Below, piece by piece: positions 17,312 to 26,555 of a stretch of DNA of 64,000 nt. Each line of letters opens with the position of its first letter. Within the stretch, counting starts at the first letter, position 1. Under the pieces are notes generated by a model that did no database searches, was not told where the DNA came from, and was given only the letters and a program-made list of their open reading frames with translations. Both the position numbers and the translations under genes were made by a program. Origin of the DNA: Tianweitania sp. UT-5YL-CI-8. GTDB taxonomy: Bacteria > Pseudomonadota > Alphaproteobacteria > Rhizobiales > Rhizobiaceae. The stretch is from NCBI RefSeq assembly GCF_030010215.1, contig NZ_JASCRR010000002.1, positions 434,001 through 498,000 of the forward strand. Direction: 5' to 3'.

Positions 17312-17345
17312 AAAAGCCCGCCGCCGTTTCCGGTAGCGGGCTTTT
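17312..17345. terminator. Rho-independent terminator between convergent genes
   Basis: AAAAGCCCGC (17312-17321) pairs with GCGGGCTTTT (17336-17345). The A-run on one side and T-run on the other let it terminate both the synthetase on the plus strand and the small exported protein on the minus strand. Confidence 0.88.
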
Positions 17346-17377
17346 GTCAGGTCCCTAAAAGGACCAATGGCAGAGGC

Positions 17378-17623
17378 TTAGCGGGTGAAAACCACGTCAA
17401 CCTTGTCGCCATTGCCGTTGAAATCCACCGAAGCATGCGAACCGGCCTGGAGGTTTGCCGGAATAGCAACGTCAAGTGGAATGCTCACGCTCTCGCCGCT
17501 TTCAAATGTAATAACGCGGGTTTCCGGGTTGTAATACTCGACAGTACCACTAACCGGAACGGCTGCAAATGCCGAACCACCGAGAAGAGCCAGAGCAGCA
17601 GCGGAAATAAGAATCTTTTTCAT
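17378..17623 (-). CDS. Small exported DUF1344-like protein
   Basis: The 81-residue protein starts MKKILISAAALALLGGSAFA, a clear Sec signal peptide with an AFA-A cleavage site. The mature part of about 61 residues is beta-rich (GTVEYYNPETRVITFESGES followed by SVDFNGNGDKVDVVF). Small periplasmic proteins with this layout in Hyphomicrobiales are annotated as DUF1344, a family without known function; the match is from memory of its pattern. The start at 17623 has AAAGGTG upstream and gives a normal signal peptide, unlike the longer open frame starting at 17662. It is transcribed alone towards the shared terminator. Confidence 0.75.
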   Translation of the reverse strand: MKKILISAAALALLGGSAFAAVPVSGTVEYYNPETRVITFESGESVSIPLDVAIPANLQAGSHASVDFNGNGDKVDVVFTR

Positions 17624-17806
17624 AGCAATCACCTTTGTAGTCTTAAAATTTCCGGACATCAAACTTTTCGTCTGTCCGATGAATGATACATAGGCGCCTA
17701 TGAAACTCTTTTAAAGGCCTCCGCCATACGATTTTCGTGCCCACTGTTCACGAAATCGCGATTGGCTTGTTGATGGCTCCCGCTCGATTGGGAATGCCGC
17801 TGCTGC

Positions 17807-19384
17807 TTAGCGGCTCCAGCTTCCCAGGCCGTTGGCGTCGTAGAAATCGATGGTGAAGCCGCTCACCTTCTCGCCGCTGGCGGCAAACGTCACCGACGCC
17901 CGCGAGCCCTTCGGTGCATTTTCACCGGTGGGCTCAATGGCGAAGGTATCGCCGTCCCACGACGAAAGCTTGAATTGCTGAGCGCGCGGACCCAGCGTCA
18001 TCACCAGCCCGTCAGGGCCTTTCGCGATCTCGGCCGCGCCGAAATAGCTGTTGTCGTAGCGACCGGCATAGCTATCGAGCGGCCGTTCCGCTGCCGGATT
18101 TGCCGGCCGCTCCATCTTGGCCAGATCGCCCTCCGGGTCGAGCATATGCGCCATGACGCCGTGGTAGGCTCCGTACCAGTCGCGCGTCGCCACGCCAAAC
18201 TGAACGATATCCATGAACTCGACCGCGATGCCCTCGGCGACGCCGATCGGGCTGCCATTGGTCAGCACCACGATGCCGACCTTGGCAGCCGGATTGACGT
18301 TGATCGTCGTGCCAGCTCCCAGTGCAAACGCGCCGGAATGGTTGACGTTGACATGCCCGCCCGCCGTGACCCCGACATTGAAGCCATATCCGTAGAAGCC
18401 GGTCCGCGCGTCGAACGCATGGGCGGGGCTGCTGACGGCCTGCGGGCTCATGACCGGCAGCAGCACGTCCTCGGAAATCAACTGCCCGCCATTATGGGAG
18501 CCGCCCGCCAGAAGAAGCTTCAGCCATTCCGCCAGGTCGACAACATTGGAGGACACGCCGCCGGCCGGAGCCTGCGCGTCGGGTTCGCGCTGGTAGAGCG
18601 GCTGGAACTTGCCGTCCTGCAAGGCATGGAGCACGGCGCGGTTCTTGCGCGCCATGTAATCCTTGTAGCGTGAACTGGTCGAGGCCATGCCAAGCGGCTG
18701 ATACAGCGCTTCCTCGGCCAGCGCCTCCCACGGCTTGCCGGAAGCGGCGGCGATGGCCTCGCCGGCGATGGTCGTGCCAAAATTCGCGTAGTGGTAGGAG
18801 GCGCGGAACGGATCGAGCGGCACCTGCGACAGCTTCGCGATGATCTCGTTACGGCTGAAACCGAGGTCTTCAAGGTCGTCGCCGGCAGCAGGCGGCAGGC
18901 CGGTATGATGCGCGAAGAAATCGCCGATCGTGGCATGCGAGCCGACATAGGGATCGCTGAGCTTGAAGTCGGGCAGGTACTTCACCACCGGATCGGTCCA
19001 TGCCGCCTTGCCCTTGGTGATCTCGATGGCGGCGATGGTGGCCGAAATCGGCTTGGACACGGAGGCGATCTGGAACACTGTTTCCGGCGTGATCGGATCG
19101 GGCTTGCCGATCTCGCGCAGGCCATAGCCTTGCGAGAAGACGGTCTTGCCGTCATGCACCACCGCTACAGCGACGCCCGGCACGCCGCTGCGCTCGATGA
19201 TTTTCGCCACCAAGTCAGGCAGCGCTTCCACCGCCTTCTGCACGCCGTTTTCGGCAAGCGTCATGGCATCCTGGCTGGGCGCCGCACCCAGCGTGATCGG
19301 CATCTCCTGGGCAACAGCCCCGGGAGGGGCGAGCGCTATCAGCATGACGGTGGAAAGCAGAACGTTGATGGTCGACAAGCGCAT
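17807..19384 (-). CDS. Beta-lactamase-family (class C-like) serine hydrolase, exported
   Basis: The 525-residue protein carries a signal peptide (about residues 1-26, ending GAVAQ). The penicillin-binding fold motifs are SVSK (nucleophile Ser108, Lys111), YAN (Tyr199-Asn201) and NHSGA near residue 360 in place of the KTG motif. Substitution of KTG by HxG is common in esterase or peptidase members of this family. A C-terminal lipocalin-like beta domain from about residue 420 follows (YAGRYDNSYFGAAEI). It probably acts in the periplasm on peptides or esters. The start at 19384 has GGAGGAG six bases upstream; the open frame extends further back without a signal peptide at its front. Resistance to beta-lactams is not implied. 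Confidence 0.9.
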   Translation of the reverse strand: MRLSTINVLLSTVMLIALAPPGAVAQEMPITLGAAPSQDAMTLAENGVQKAVEALPDLVAKIIERSGVPGVAVAVVHDGKTVFSQGYGLREIGKPDPITPETVFQIASVSKPISATIAAIEITKGKAAWTDPVVKYLPDFKLSDPYVGSHATIGDFFAHHTGLPPAAGDDLEDLGFSRNEIIAKLSQVPLDPFRASYHYANFGTTIAGEAIAAASGKPWEALAEEALYQPLGMASTSSRYKDYMARKNRAVLHALQDGKFQPLYQREPDAQAPAGGVSSNVVDLAEWLKLLLAGGSHNGGQLISEDVLLPVMSPQAVSSPAHAFDARTGFYGYGFNVGVTAGGHVNVNHSGAFALGAGTTINVNPAAKVGIVVLTNGSPIGVAEGIAVEFMDIVQFGVATRDWYGAYHGVMAHMLDPEGDLAKMERPANPAAERPLDSYAGRYDNSYFGAAEIAKGPDGLVMTLGPRAQQFKLSSWDGDTFAIEPTGENAPKGSRASVTFAASGEKVSGFTIDFYDANGLGSWSR

Positions 19385-19511
19385 TGGGACTCCTCCGGAA
19401 ACAGCCGCCTGACAGACGAGGCTCTGGTATCTTCCGAAGACCGAGACGCCGCCCATATTCATATCAATATGAGGCTGGATTCGATCAGAGTTCAAACGAT
19501 TTCGACAGCAG

Positions 19512-19654
19512 GCTGCCCCTCCCCGTAAACGGGGCGAGACGGGCCGTCATGAATGTCCAGCGACTGTTGGACGTTGTAATGGTCGAAGGGCTGGTGCTAT
19601 CGACCTTCTCCCCGTTCACGGGGAGAAGGTCCCGGCAAGGGGATGAGGGGCAGC
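19512..19654. repeat. Composite palindromic repeat element
   Basis: The element is bounded by a 10-base inverted repeat (19512-19521 and 19645-19654, GCTGCCCCTC). It contains an inner perfect 13-base inverted repeat (19603-19615 and 19618-19630, ACCTTCTCCCCGT) with a two-base loop. The sequence GGGGATGAGGGG is shared in style with the element at 14985. It fills most of the gap between the serine hydrolase and the reductase gene. Confidence 0.8.
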
Positions 19655-19676
19655 GAAACGCCCACCCTCTCAAGTC

Positions 19677-20672
19677 CTACTTCGAAATGTCGATCACCAC
19701 ACGGCCGCGAATCTGGCCAGCGAGAATGTCGTTGGCCAGTTTGGGCAGGTCGGACATCCCGGCCACGGTCGTCATCGCTTCGAGGTTCTTCCTGTCGAGA
19801 TGCTCGGCCAGCGTCTTCCAGGCAGCTTCGCGCTTGGCGCGCGGCGCCATCACCGAATCCACGCCCAACAGCGCCACCGACCGCAGGATATGCGGCAGCA
19901 CGGTGCCGGGCAGATCGGCGCCGCCGGCGAGGCCGCAGGCCGCCACCGCACCGCCATAGACGGTTTGCGACAGCACATTGGCCAGGGTTGTCGAGCCGAC
20001 TGAATCCACCGCCCCGGCCCAGCGCTCCTTCTGCAGTGGTCCGCCCTTCTCGCTCAGCGTGGCGCGATCGATGAAGCTGCTCGCGCCTAGACCGCCGAGA
20101 TACTCATGCGTCTCGGGACGGCCGGTCGATGCGGTGACGGTGTAGCCTTTGGTCGACAGCAGGCTGATTGCGGTCGACCCGACGCCGCCGGCAGCACCCG
20201 TGACCAGCACTTCCTTGCCGCCGGGCTGGATGGCGCCCCAGGCTTCGAGTGCATTGACGCAAAGGGCAGCGGTATAGCCCGCCGTGCCGATCGCCATGGC
20301 ATCCTGGAAGCTGAAGGCGTCCGGCAAGCGGATCAGCCATTCCGGCTTGACGCGCTGGAAGCGGGAATAGCCGCCCCATTCGGTCTCCGACAGGCCCCAG
20401 CCGTTGAGCACGACCTTGTCGCCGGCCTTCCATTCGTCCGAACGCGACTCGACCACGGTGCCGGCGATGTCGATGCCGGCCACCATCGGCAGGCGGCGGG
20501 CGATGCGGCCCTTGCCGGAGACGGCAAGGCCATCCTTGTAGTTCAGTGTCGAGAAGGCGACCTCGACCAGAACGTCGTGGTCGGGCAGTTCGGCAACCGT
20601 CAGGTCGCGGAATTCGGCCTTGGGCTTGCCTTCGTTGTCGACGATCATCAGGGCGCGGAAAGTCTCACTCAT
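19677..20672 (-). CDS. acuI: Acrylyl-CoA reductase-like MDR oxidoreductase (YhdH/AcuI)
   Basis: The 331-residue zinc-free medium-chain dehydrogenase/reductase matches the YhdH/AcuI branch: FSTLNYKDGLAVSGKGRIAR, PMVAGIDIAGTV, GWGLSETEWGGYSRF, GTAGYTAALCV and the nucleotide-binding VTGAAGGVGSTAI. AcuI reduces acrylyl-CoA to propionyl-CoA with NADPH, detoxifying acrylyl-CoA in 3-hydroxypropionate or DMSP metabolism. The ATG has GGGAG six bases upstream. It lies 51 bases after the GntR-family regulator gene on the same strand, so the two may share a transcript. With the acyl-CoA synthetase and the enoyl-CoA hydratase upstream in the window, the three steps from 3-hydroxypropionate to propionyl-CoA are represented. 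Confidence 0.88.
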   Translation of the reverse strand: MSETFRALMIVDNEGKPKAEFRDLTVAELPDHDVLVEVAFSTLNYKDGLAVSGKGRIARRLPMVAGIDIAGTVVESRSDEWKAGDKVVLNGWGLSETEWGGYSRFQRVKPEWLIRLPDAFSFQDAMAIGTAGYTAALCVNALEAWGAIQPGGKEVLVTGAAGGVGSTAISLLSTKGYTVTASTGRPETHEYLGGLGASSFIDRATLSEKGGPLQKERWAGAVDSVGSTTLANVLSQTVYGGAVAACGLAGGADLPGTVLPHILRSVALLGVDSVMAPRAKREAAWKTLAEHLDRKNLEAMTTVAGMSDLPKLANDILAGQIRGRVVIDISK

Positions 20673-20723
20673 GGTTTTCTCCCGTTCTTCACTTAAATCT
20701 GGTCTTCGATTGGTTGGCTTGGT

Positions 20724-21479
20724 TCAGAGCGGGCCGGCGGCTTCGGCATCCTGCGCGCGCCGCTCCAGCGCAAGCATGAAGGTGTCGCGCATGCCCAGAA
20801 TATGCTCGCGCAGAAGGCCGCCGGCAGTCTCGACATCATGCGCCTTGATGGCATCGAGGATGCGCCGGTGCCACTCCGAGGCCTCCCGGCGCTCGCGATA
20901 ACGGTAGGTGACCATGTTGGTGATCGGAATGAAGGCTTCGATGACGGTGTACATCATCAGCTTCAGCGGGCCGTTGCCGGCGGCATCGACCAGGGCACGG
21001 TGGAACCGCACGTCCGAGGCACAGAACTCCTCGTCCGTCATCTCCTCGCGCAGTTGAAACTCGACCTCAGTTTCCATCGCCGCGATATCGGCGTCGGTGC
21101 GGTTGGCGGCGGCAAGCCGCGCGCAGATGCATTCTGTTTCCATGCGGGCGGTGACGATCTCGTCGATGTCGAAGGCGCCGATGCCCACCAGCAGCGTTGC
21201 CGCGCCGGTGATCGCCTTGGACAGACCCTCGGGGTCGGGCCGGGTGACGAAATTGCCTCCGGTCGGGCCGCGCCGCGAGCGGATCAGGTTCTGCGCGGCA
21301 AGCCGCTTGAGCGCCTCGCGCACGGTGGGACGGGAAATGCCGAAACGGCGGGCGAGTTCTTCCTCATTGGGAAGCCGTTCGTCGACCTTGAGACGGCCAT
21401 CGAGAATAGCGGCGCGGATGTTGTCCGCCACCTGCTTGGCCAAGCCGGTGCGCACCACCTCGTCGTAGTTCAGGCTCAT
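20724..21479 (-). CDS. FadR-subfamily GntR transcriptional regulator
   Basis: The 251-residue protein has an N-terminal GntR winged helix (LPNEEELARRFGISRPTVRE) and a C-terminal all-helical FCD ligand domain from about residue 90. The FCD metal-site residues may be in the DVRFHRALVDAAGN segment and near ITNMVTYRY. FadR-type regulators respond to carboxylic acids or acyl-CoAs. The gene is transcribed away from the hydroxyacid dehydrogenase operon, and the 114-base divergent gap is the likely operator. It may thus control both the AcuI reductase gene and the operon to the right. Confidence 0.92.
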   Translation of the reverse strand: MSLNYDEVVRTGLAKQVADNIRAAILDGRLKVDERLPNEEELARRFGISRPTVREALKRLAAQNLIRSRRGPTGGNFVTRPDPEGLSKAITGAATLLVGIGAFDIDEIVTARMETECICARLAAANRTDADIAAMETEVEFQLREEMTDEEFCASDVRFHRALVDAAGNGPLKLMMYTVIEAFIPITNMVTYRYRERREASEWHRRILDAIKAHDVETAGGLLREHILGMRDTFMLALERRAQDAEAAGPL

Positions 21480-21593
21480 GCAAACCCCTCTCCGATATCA
21501 ATCCGTTGTAGCCGAGAAATCCTCGTTTTCAAATTGAAATATAGGTTTGACAAATATAAAATTGGGCTTAGCCTTAAATCTTTCCGCCTGGGA
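21480..21593. promoter_or_regulatory. Divergent control region of the GntR regulator and dehydrogenase operon
   Basis: This AT-rich gap contains the short palindrome TTTGACAAA (21546-21554), and a TTGACA hexamer at 21547-21552 that lacks a clean partner hexamer at 17 bases. A FadR-type operator here is plausible but not demonstrated. Confidence 0.35.
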
Positions 21594-23063
21594 ATGCACA
21601 CCATGCCGACCGCAGCAGCCACCAACGATAACGCCACGGCCATCTCCGCTGCCCTCCCCCAGGGTCTCCTAAAGGCTCTTGCGGCAGCGCTGCCTGCGGA
21701 GGCCGTCCTGACCGGCGATTCTGTCGATGCGCGCTACAGCGAGGCCCAGGGCGACAAGAAGGGCATTCAACCGCTTCTGGTCCTGCGGCCCAAAACCACG
21801 GCCGAGGTGTCCACCGCCCTTTCCATCTGCAACGCGCATGGCCAGCGTCTCGTCACGCAGGGCGGACGCACCGGCCTCTCCAGCAGCGCGCGAGTCTGCG
21901 AAGGGGAAGCGGTGCTGTCTCTCGAACGCATGACGGCGCTCGATCCCGTCGACAGCGATGCCGGAACGATCATCGTCGATGCCGGCGTGGCACTGCAGAC
22001 GCTGCAGGAAGCGGCCGATGCGGCGGGCTTGATGTTCGGCGTCGATATCGGCGCGCGCGGCTCGGCCACGGTGGGCGGCAACGTCGCCACCAATGCCGGC
22101 GGCATTCGCGTTCTGCGCTACGGCATGTATCGCGCCCAGATTCTCGGGCTCGAGGCCGTGCTGGCAGACGGCACGGTGCTGAGTTCGCTCAAGGGGCTTG
22201 CCAAGGACAATTCCGGCTACGACCTCAACCAGCTTTTCATCGGCAGCGAGGGCACCCTTGGCGTGGTCACCCGCGCCTGTCTCAAGCTTCACCCGAAGCC
22301 GCTTTACGAAAGCAATGCCTTCTGCGCCCTGCCCTCGGTAGAGGCGGCGATCACGCTTCTGTCGCGCTTGCGCTCGGCGATGGGGCCGATGCTGTCCGCC
22401 TTCGAGATCATCTTTCCCGCCGTCTATGAAAGCGCGCTGCGTTTCTCCGGCAAGCAGCGCCCCGTCCAGGCCACCGGCGACGTCTATGTGCTCGCCGAAA
22501 TCCAGGGCACCAAGGCCGAGGTCGACAATGAACGCTTCGCCGAGGCGCTGATCCAGGCCTGCGAGGACGAGATCGTCAGCGACGTGACCGTATCGCAGTC
22601 GCCGCGCGAATTCCGCGCCATCTGGGAACTGCGCGAGGCCTGCAGTCACTATATCTCAAGCTGCAGCAACATGGTCGGCTGCGACATCAGCGTGGCGCTG
22701 CGCGAAATGCCGGGCTTCCTGTCCTCCGCCGACATCGCCGTGCGCACCGCCGACGAAAACGCCTCCTTCAATGTCTTCGGCCATCTCGGCGACGGCAATC
22801 TGCATTACATCGTCGGCACCGAAAAGCCGGACGCCGTGACCGACGCCATCCTGTCCTGCGTTCAGGCCGCCAATGGCAGCATCTCGGCCGAGCACGGCAT
22901 TGGCCTCGACAAGAAGCAATGGCTGCATCTGTGCCGCAGCGATGCCGAAATCGCCGCCATGCGCCGGCTCAAGGCAGCTTTCGACCCTAATGGAATCCTG
23001 AATACCGGCCGTATTTTCGACATGCCGGCCCAGCAGCCGCCAGAGAAGGACGCTCAAGCATGA
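21594..23063 (+). CDS. FAD-binding D-2-hydroxyacid dehydrogenase (GlcD/D-lactate dehydrogenase-like)
   Basis: The 489-residue flavoprotein has a PCMH FAD-binding domain (VTQGGRTGLSSSARVCEGEA, GARGSATVGGNVATNAGG, DNSGYDLNQLFIGSEGTLG) and a C-terminal FAD-oxidase domain with FNVFGHLGDGNLHYIV and the terminal SAEHGIGLDKK. It oxidises a D-2-hydroxy acid to the 2-keto acid using a flavin. The start is either 21594 or 21603; neither has a strong Shine-Dalgarno, and the open frame upstream overlaps the regulator on the other strand. The stop overlaps the ATG of the ferredoxin oxidoreductase gene, so the keto acid formed could feed that enzyme directly. Confidence 0.9.
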   Translation: MHTMPTAAATNDNATAISAALPQGLLKALAAALPAEAVLTGDSVDARYSEAQGDKKGIQPLLVLRPKTTAEVSTALSICNAHGQRLVTQGGRTGLSSSARVCEGEAVLSLERMTALDPVDSDAGTIIVDAGVALQTLQEAADAAGLMFGVDIGARGSATVGGNVATNAGGIRVLRYGMYRAQILGLEAVLADGTVLSSLKGLAKDNSGYDLNQLFIGSEGTLGVVTRACLKLHPKPLYESNAFCALPSVEAAITLLSRLRSAMGPMLSAFEIIFPAVYESALRFSGKQRPVQATGDVYVLAEIQGTKAEVDNERFAEALIQACEDEIVSDVTVSQSPREFRAIWELREACSHYISSCSNMVGCDISVALREMPGFLSSADIAVRTADENASFNVFGHLGDGNLHYIVGTEKPDAVTDAILSCVQAANGSISAEHGIGLDKKQWLHLCRSDAEIAAMRRLKAAFDPNGILNTGRIFDMPAQQPPEKDAQA

Positions 23064-26000
23064 GTGCTGCACCCGCCTCCACCGCCGCTCAGCTCTTCGA
23101 GATGACCGACCTAGACGACCGCTACACGCTGCCCAAGGGCCGCATCCTCGTCTCCGGCACCCAGGCGCTGATCCGCCTGCCAATGATGATGCGCGAGCGC
23201 GATCTGGCGCAGGGGTTGAACACCGCCGGCTATGTGTCGGGCTATCGCGGCTCGCCGCTTGCCTCCTTCGACCGCGAGATGGGCAAGGCCGGCAAATATC
23301 TGAAGGAACACCACATCGTCTTCCGGCCTGGCCTTAACGAAGACATGGCGGCAACCGCTGTGTGGGGCACCCAGCAGACCGGTATGTTCCCCGGCTCACG
23401 CTATGACGGCGTGTTTTCCATGTGGTACGGCAAGGGTCCGGGCGTCGACCGCACCATGGACGTCATCCGCCACGCCAACGCGGTCGGCACCGACAAGCAT
23501 GGCGGCGTGCTGCTCTTGGTCGGCGACGACCACGGTGCGGTCTCCTCCACCCTGCCCCACCAGAGCGAGCACAATCTGATTTCTGCTATGGTGCCGATGC
23601 TGTCGCCGGCGGGCGTCGGCGAATATATCGACTATGGAGTGCTCGGTTGGGAAATGAGCCGCTATTCCGGCGCCTGGATCGGCTTCAAGTGCCAGACCGA
23701 AACCGTCGAGTGCTCGGCCACCGTCGATCTCGACCCCGAGCGGCTCCAGATCGTCAAGCCGGACCTGATCCTGCCTGGCGACGGCCTGTCGCTGCGCTGG
23801 CCCGACGGTCCGCACGCCATGGAACTGCGGCTCGAACACAAGATGCAGGCGGTGCATGCCTTTGCCCTGGCCAACGGCATTGACCGCGCCGTGTGGCGCA
23901 ACGGCAAGCCGCGCATCGGCATCGTTTCGACCGGCAAATCCTGGCTCGACCTGCTCGCAGCGCTCGATGCGCTCGGCATCGACGAGGCGCGCGCCCGCGA
24001 ACTCGGCATCGCGCTCTACAAGATCGGCCTGGCCTGGCCTATCGAACCGACCGGACTGGTCGACTTCGCCCGCGACCTCGAACAGGTGCTGGTTGTCGAG
24101 GAAAAGCGCCCGATCCTGGAAGACCAGATCAAGTCGCTGCTGTTCAACCTGCCGGATGGGCGCCGCCCGCGCATCGTCGGCAAGCAGGATGAGACCGGTG
24201 CGCCGCTTTTGCCCAGCCACGGCGAGATCGACAGCGTGGCGGTTGCCCGCGCCATCGTTTCGCGGCTCGGCGGCGACGACGACGCTGTAAGAAGCCGTGC
24301 AGCGCGCATCGAGGAGATCGTTGCCGCTACGCCCAGCGAGGCCACGGCGCTCAAGCGCGACGCCTATTTCTGCTCGGGCTGTCCGCATTCCGTCTCCACC
24401 CGCGTCCCGGACGGCAGCCGCGCCACCACCGGCATCGGCTGCCACATGATGGTCATCGGCCTGCCGGAGCGCAACACATCGACCTTTACCCAGATGGGTG
24501 GTGAGGGCGGCGCCTGGATCGGCCTGTCGCACTTCACCGACGAGAAGCACATCTTCGTCAATATGGGCGACGGCACCTACTTCCATTCCGGCATGCTCGC
24601 CATCCGCGCGGCCATCGCCGGCCGCGTCAACGCCACCTACAAGATACTCTACAACGACGCGGTCGCCATGACCGGCGGCCAGCGCCATGACGGCGACAAC
24701 ACCGTTCCCTCCATTGTCGACCAGGTTCTGGCCGAGGGTGCCAAGCGCGTGGTGGTGGTGTCGGAAAAGCCCGAGGTCTGGCAGGGCGTCTTGCCGCGCA
24801 CGGTCAGCATCCACCACCGCGACGAACTCGACGCCGTGCAGCGCGAGTTGCGCGAGATCGAGGGCGTCACGGTTCTCGTCTACGACCAGGTCTGCGCCGC
24901 CGAAAAGCGCCGCCGCCGCAAGCGCGGCGCGCTCGCCCAGTCCGAAAAGCGCGCCTTCATCAACGAACTGGTCTGCGAAGGCTGCGGCGACTGTTCGGCG
25001 GTTTCCAACTGCATTTCGGTCGAGCCGGTGGAAACCGAGTTCGGCCGCAAGCGCCGCATCAACCAGTCGAGCTGCAACACCGACCTGTCCTGCATCAAGG
25101 GGTTCTGCCCCAGCTTCGTCACCATCGAAGGCGGCAAGCTGCGCAAGGCCAAGGGCCAGGCCGCCGCGATCAAGCCCGGCGACCTGCCGATGCCGCATCT
25201 TCAGCCCATCGACGGCGCCTTCAACATGCTGCTTGCCGGCATCGGCGGCACTGGCGTCATCACCGTCAGCGCCGTGCTGTCCATGGCAGCCCATCTCGAA
25301 GGCCTGTCGATCCTGACGCTCGACCAGACCGGCCTTGCCCAGAAGAATGGCGCGGTGGTTTCGCATGTGCGCATCGCGCCCAAGCCCGAAATGCTCAACG
25401 CCGCGCGCATCGGCGCTGGAGAAGCCGACCTCGTGCTCGGCTTCGACGTCGTGGTCTCCGCCTCGCCCAAGTCGCTGGCGACCTTCGGCAAGGGCCGCAC
25501 CCGCGCCGTGCTGGACGACCATTTCGCGCCCACCGCCTCCTTCGTGCAGAACACGGCCATCGACTTCCGCCAGGAAGCCACGCTGCTGTCGCTGAAGAAG
25601 GCCGCAGGCGAGGACGCCGTGCAAATGATCTCGGCCTCGAAACTCGGCACCGCTCTGATGGGCGACGCCATTGCCGCCAACATGTTCCTGCTCGGCTACG
25701 CCTGGCAGCGCGGCCTGGTGCCGATCAGCTTCGACGCCATCGACCGGGCGCTCGAACTCAACGGCACCGGCCTTGCCATGAACCGCGCAGCCTTTGCCTG
25801 GGGCCGCCGCGCAGCCGTCGACCTGGAAGGCGTCATCGCGGCTGCCGGCCTCGGCAAGCCTGCAGAACCCAAGGCGGAAACGCTGGAGGAAATCATCGAC
25901 CGTCGCTCGGCGTTCCTGACCGACTATCAGGACGCCAAATATGCCGCGCGCTACCGCGATTTGGTGGAGACAGCGCGCAAGGCGGAAGCCCCGCTCGGCT

Positions 26001-26533
26001 CGACGGATTTCGCCATGGCGGTGGCCCGCAACGCCTTCAAGCTGATGGCCTACAAGGACGAGTACGAGGTTGCGCGGCTGCACCGCGACACCTCCTTCCA
26101 GAGGAAGCTCGCCGAGCAGTTCGAGGGCGACTTCAAGATCAAGCACCATCTTGCGCCGCCGATGATTTCGAAGATCGATCCCCGTACCGGGCACCCCGGC
26201 AAAATAGCTTTCGGGGGGTGGATAAGGCCTGTTTTCGGCGTTTTGGCAGGTGCCAAATTCCTCCGCGGCACCCCCTTGGACCCCTTCGGACGTACCGAAG
26301 AACGGCGCATGGAGCGGCAGTTGATCACCGACTATTTCGCGCTGATCCCGCAGCTGTCGGCATCGATCTCGGTCGGCAATCACAAGCTTTCGGTTGAAAT
26401 CGCCGGTCTGCCGTCCGAGATCCGTGGCTTTGGCCATGTAAAAGCGGCAGCGTTCGAACGCTTCAAGCGCCGCCGCGAACAGCTTCTGGTAAAGCTGGAC
26501 CGGCCCGCCGACAAGCTCGAACACGCCGCCTGA
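23060..26533 (+). CDS. Fused indolepyruvate:ferredoxin oxidoreductase family protein
   Basis: The 1157-residue protein is the single-chain version of a 2-ketoacid:ferredoxin oxidoreductase. N-terminal pyrimidine-binding region: SGYRGSPLASFDREM. TPP-binding region: MGDGTYFHSGMLAIRAA with an Asn-containing follow-up KILYNDAVAMTGGQ. A ferredoxin-like cysteine cluster covers CEGCGDCSAVSNC and CIKGFC. The gamma-type domain contains GIGGTGVITVSAVL. Reaction: oxidative decarboxylation of a 2-keto acid to an acyl-CoA with reduced ferredoxin or another acceptor. Length is normal for the fused alphaproteobacterial type. It starts by ATGA overlap with the hydroxyacid dehydrogenase gene. Branched, aromatic or other keto acids are possible substrates. 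Confidence 0.93.
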   Translation: MSAAPASTAAQLFEMTDLDDRYTLPKGRILVSGTQALIRLPMMMRERDLAQGLNTAGYVSGYRGSPLASFDREMGKAGKYLKEHHIVFRPGLNEDMAATAVWGTQQTGMFPGSRYDGVFSMWYGKGPGVDRTMDVIRHANAVGTDKHGGVLLLVGDDHGAVSSTLPHQSEHNLISAMVPMLSPAGVGEYIDYGVLGWEMSRYSGAWIGFKCQTETVECSATVDLDPERLQIVKPDLILPGDGLSLRWPDGPHAMELRLEHKMQAVHAFALANGIDRAVWRNGKPRIGIVSTGKSWLDLLAALDALGIDEARARELGIALYKIGLAWPIEPTGLVDFARDLEQVLVVEEKRPILEDQIKSLLFNLPDGRRPRIVGKQDETGAPLLPSHGEIDSVAVARAIVSRLGGDDDAVRSRAARIEEIVAATPSEATALKRDAYFCSGCPHSVSTRVPDGSRATTGIGCHMMVIGLPERNTSTFTQMGGEGGAWIGLSHFTDEKHIFVNMGDGTYFHSGMLAIRAAIAGRVNATYKILYNDAVAMTGGQRHDGDNTVPSIVDQVLAEGAKRVVVVSEKPEVWQGVLPRTVSIHHRDELDAVQRELREIEGVTVLVYDQVCAAEKRRRRKRGALAQSEKRAFINELVCEGCGDCSAVSNCISVEPVETEFGRKRRINQSSCNTDLSCIKGFCPSFVTIEGGKLRKAKGQAAAIKPGDLPMPHLQPIDGAFNMLLAGIGGTGVITVSAVLSMAAHLEGLSILTLDQTGLAQKNGAVVSHVRIAPKPEMLNAARIGAGEADLVLGFDVVVSASPKSLATFGKGRTRAVLDDHFAPTASFVQNTAIDFRQEATLLSLKKAAGEDAVQMISASKLGTALMGDAIAANMFLLGYAWQRGLVPISFDAIDRALELNGTGLAMNRAAFAWGRRAAVDLEGVIAAAGLGKPAEPKAETLEEIIDRRSAFLTDYQDAKYAARYRDLVETARKAEAPLGSTDFAMAVARNAFKLMAYKDEYEVARLHRDTSFQRKLAEQFEGDFKIKHHLAPPMISKIDPRTGHPGKIAFGGWIRPVFGVLAGAKFLRGTPLDPFGRTEERRMERQLITDYFALIPQLSASISVGNHKLSVEIAGLPSEIRGFGHVKAAAFERFKRRREQLLVKLDRPADKLEHAA

Positions 26534-26555
26534 AACCGTATCGCAGGAACCGCAC

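Noticed and set aside
17807-19384. Class C beta-lactamase resistance gene
   Set aside because: The KTG motif is replaced and a C-terminal lipocalin-like domain is present, which fits esterase or peptidase relatives rather than AmpC.
20802-21593. N-terminal extension of the hydroxyacid dehydrogenase by 264 residues
   Set aside because: It is antisense to the GntR regulator gene; family homology starts after 21594.
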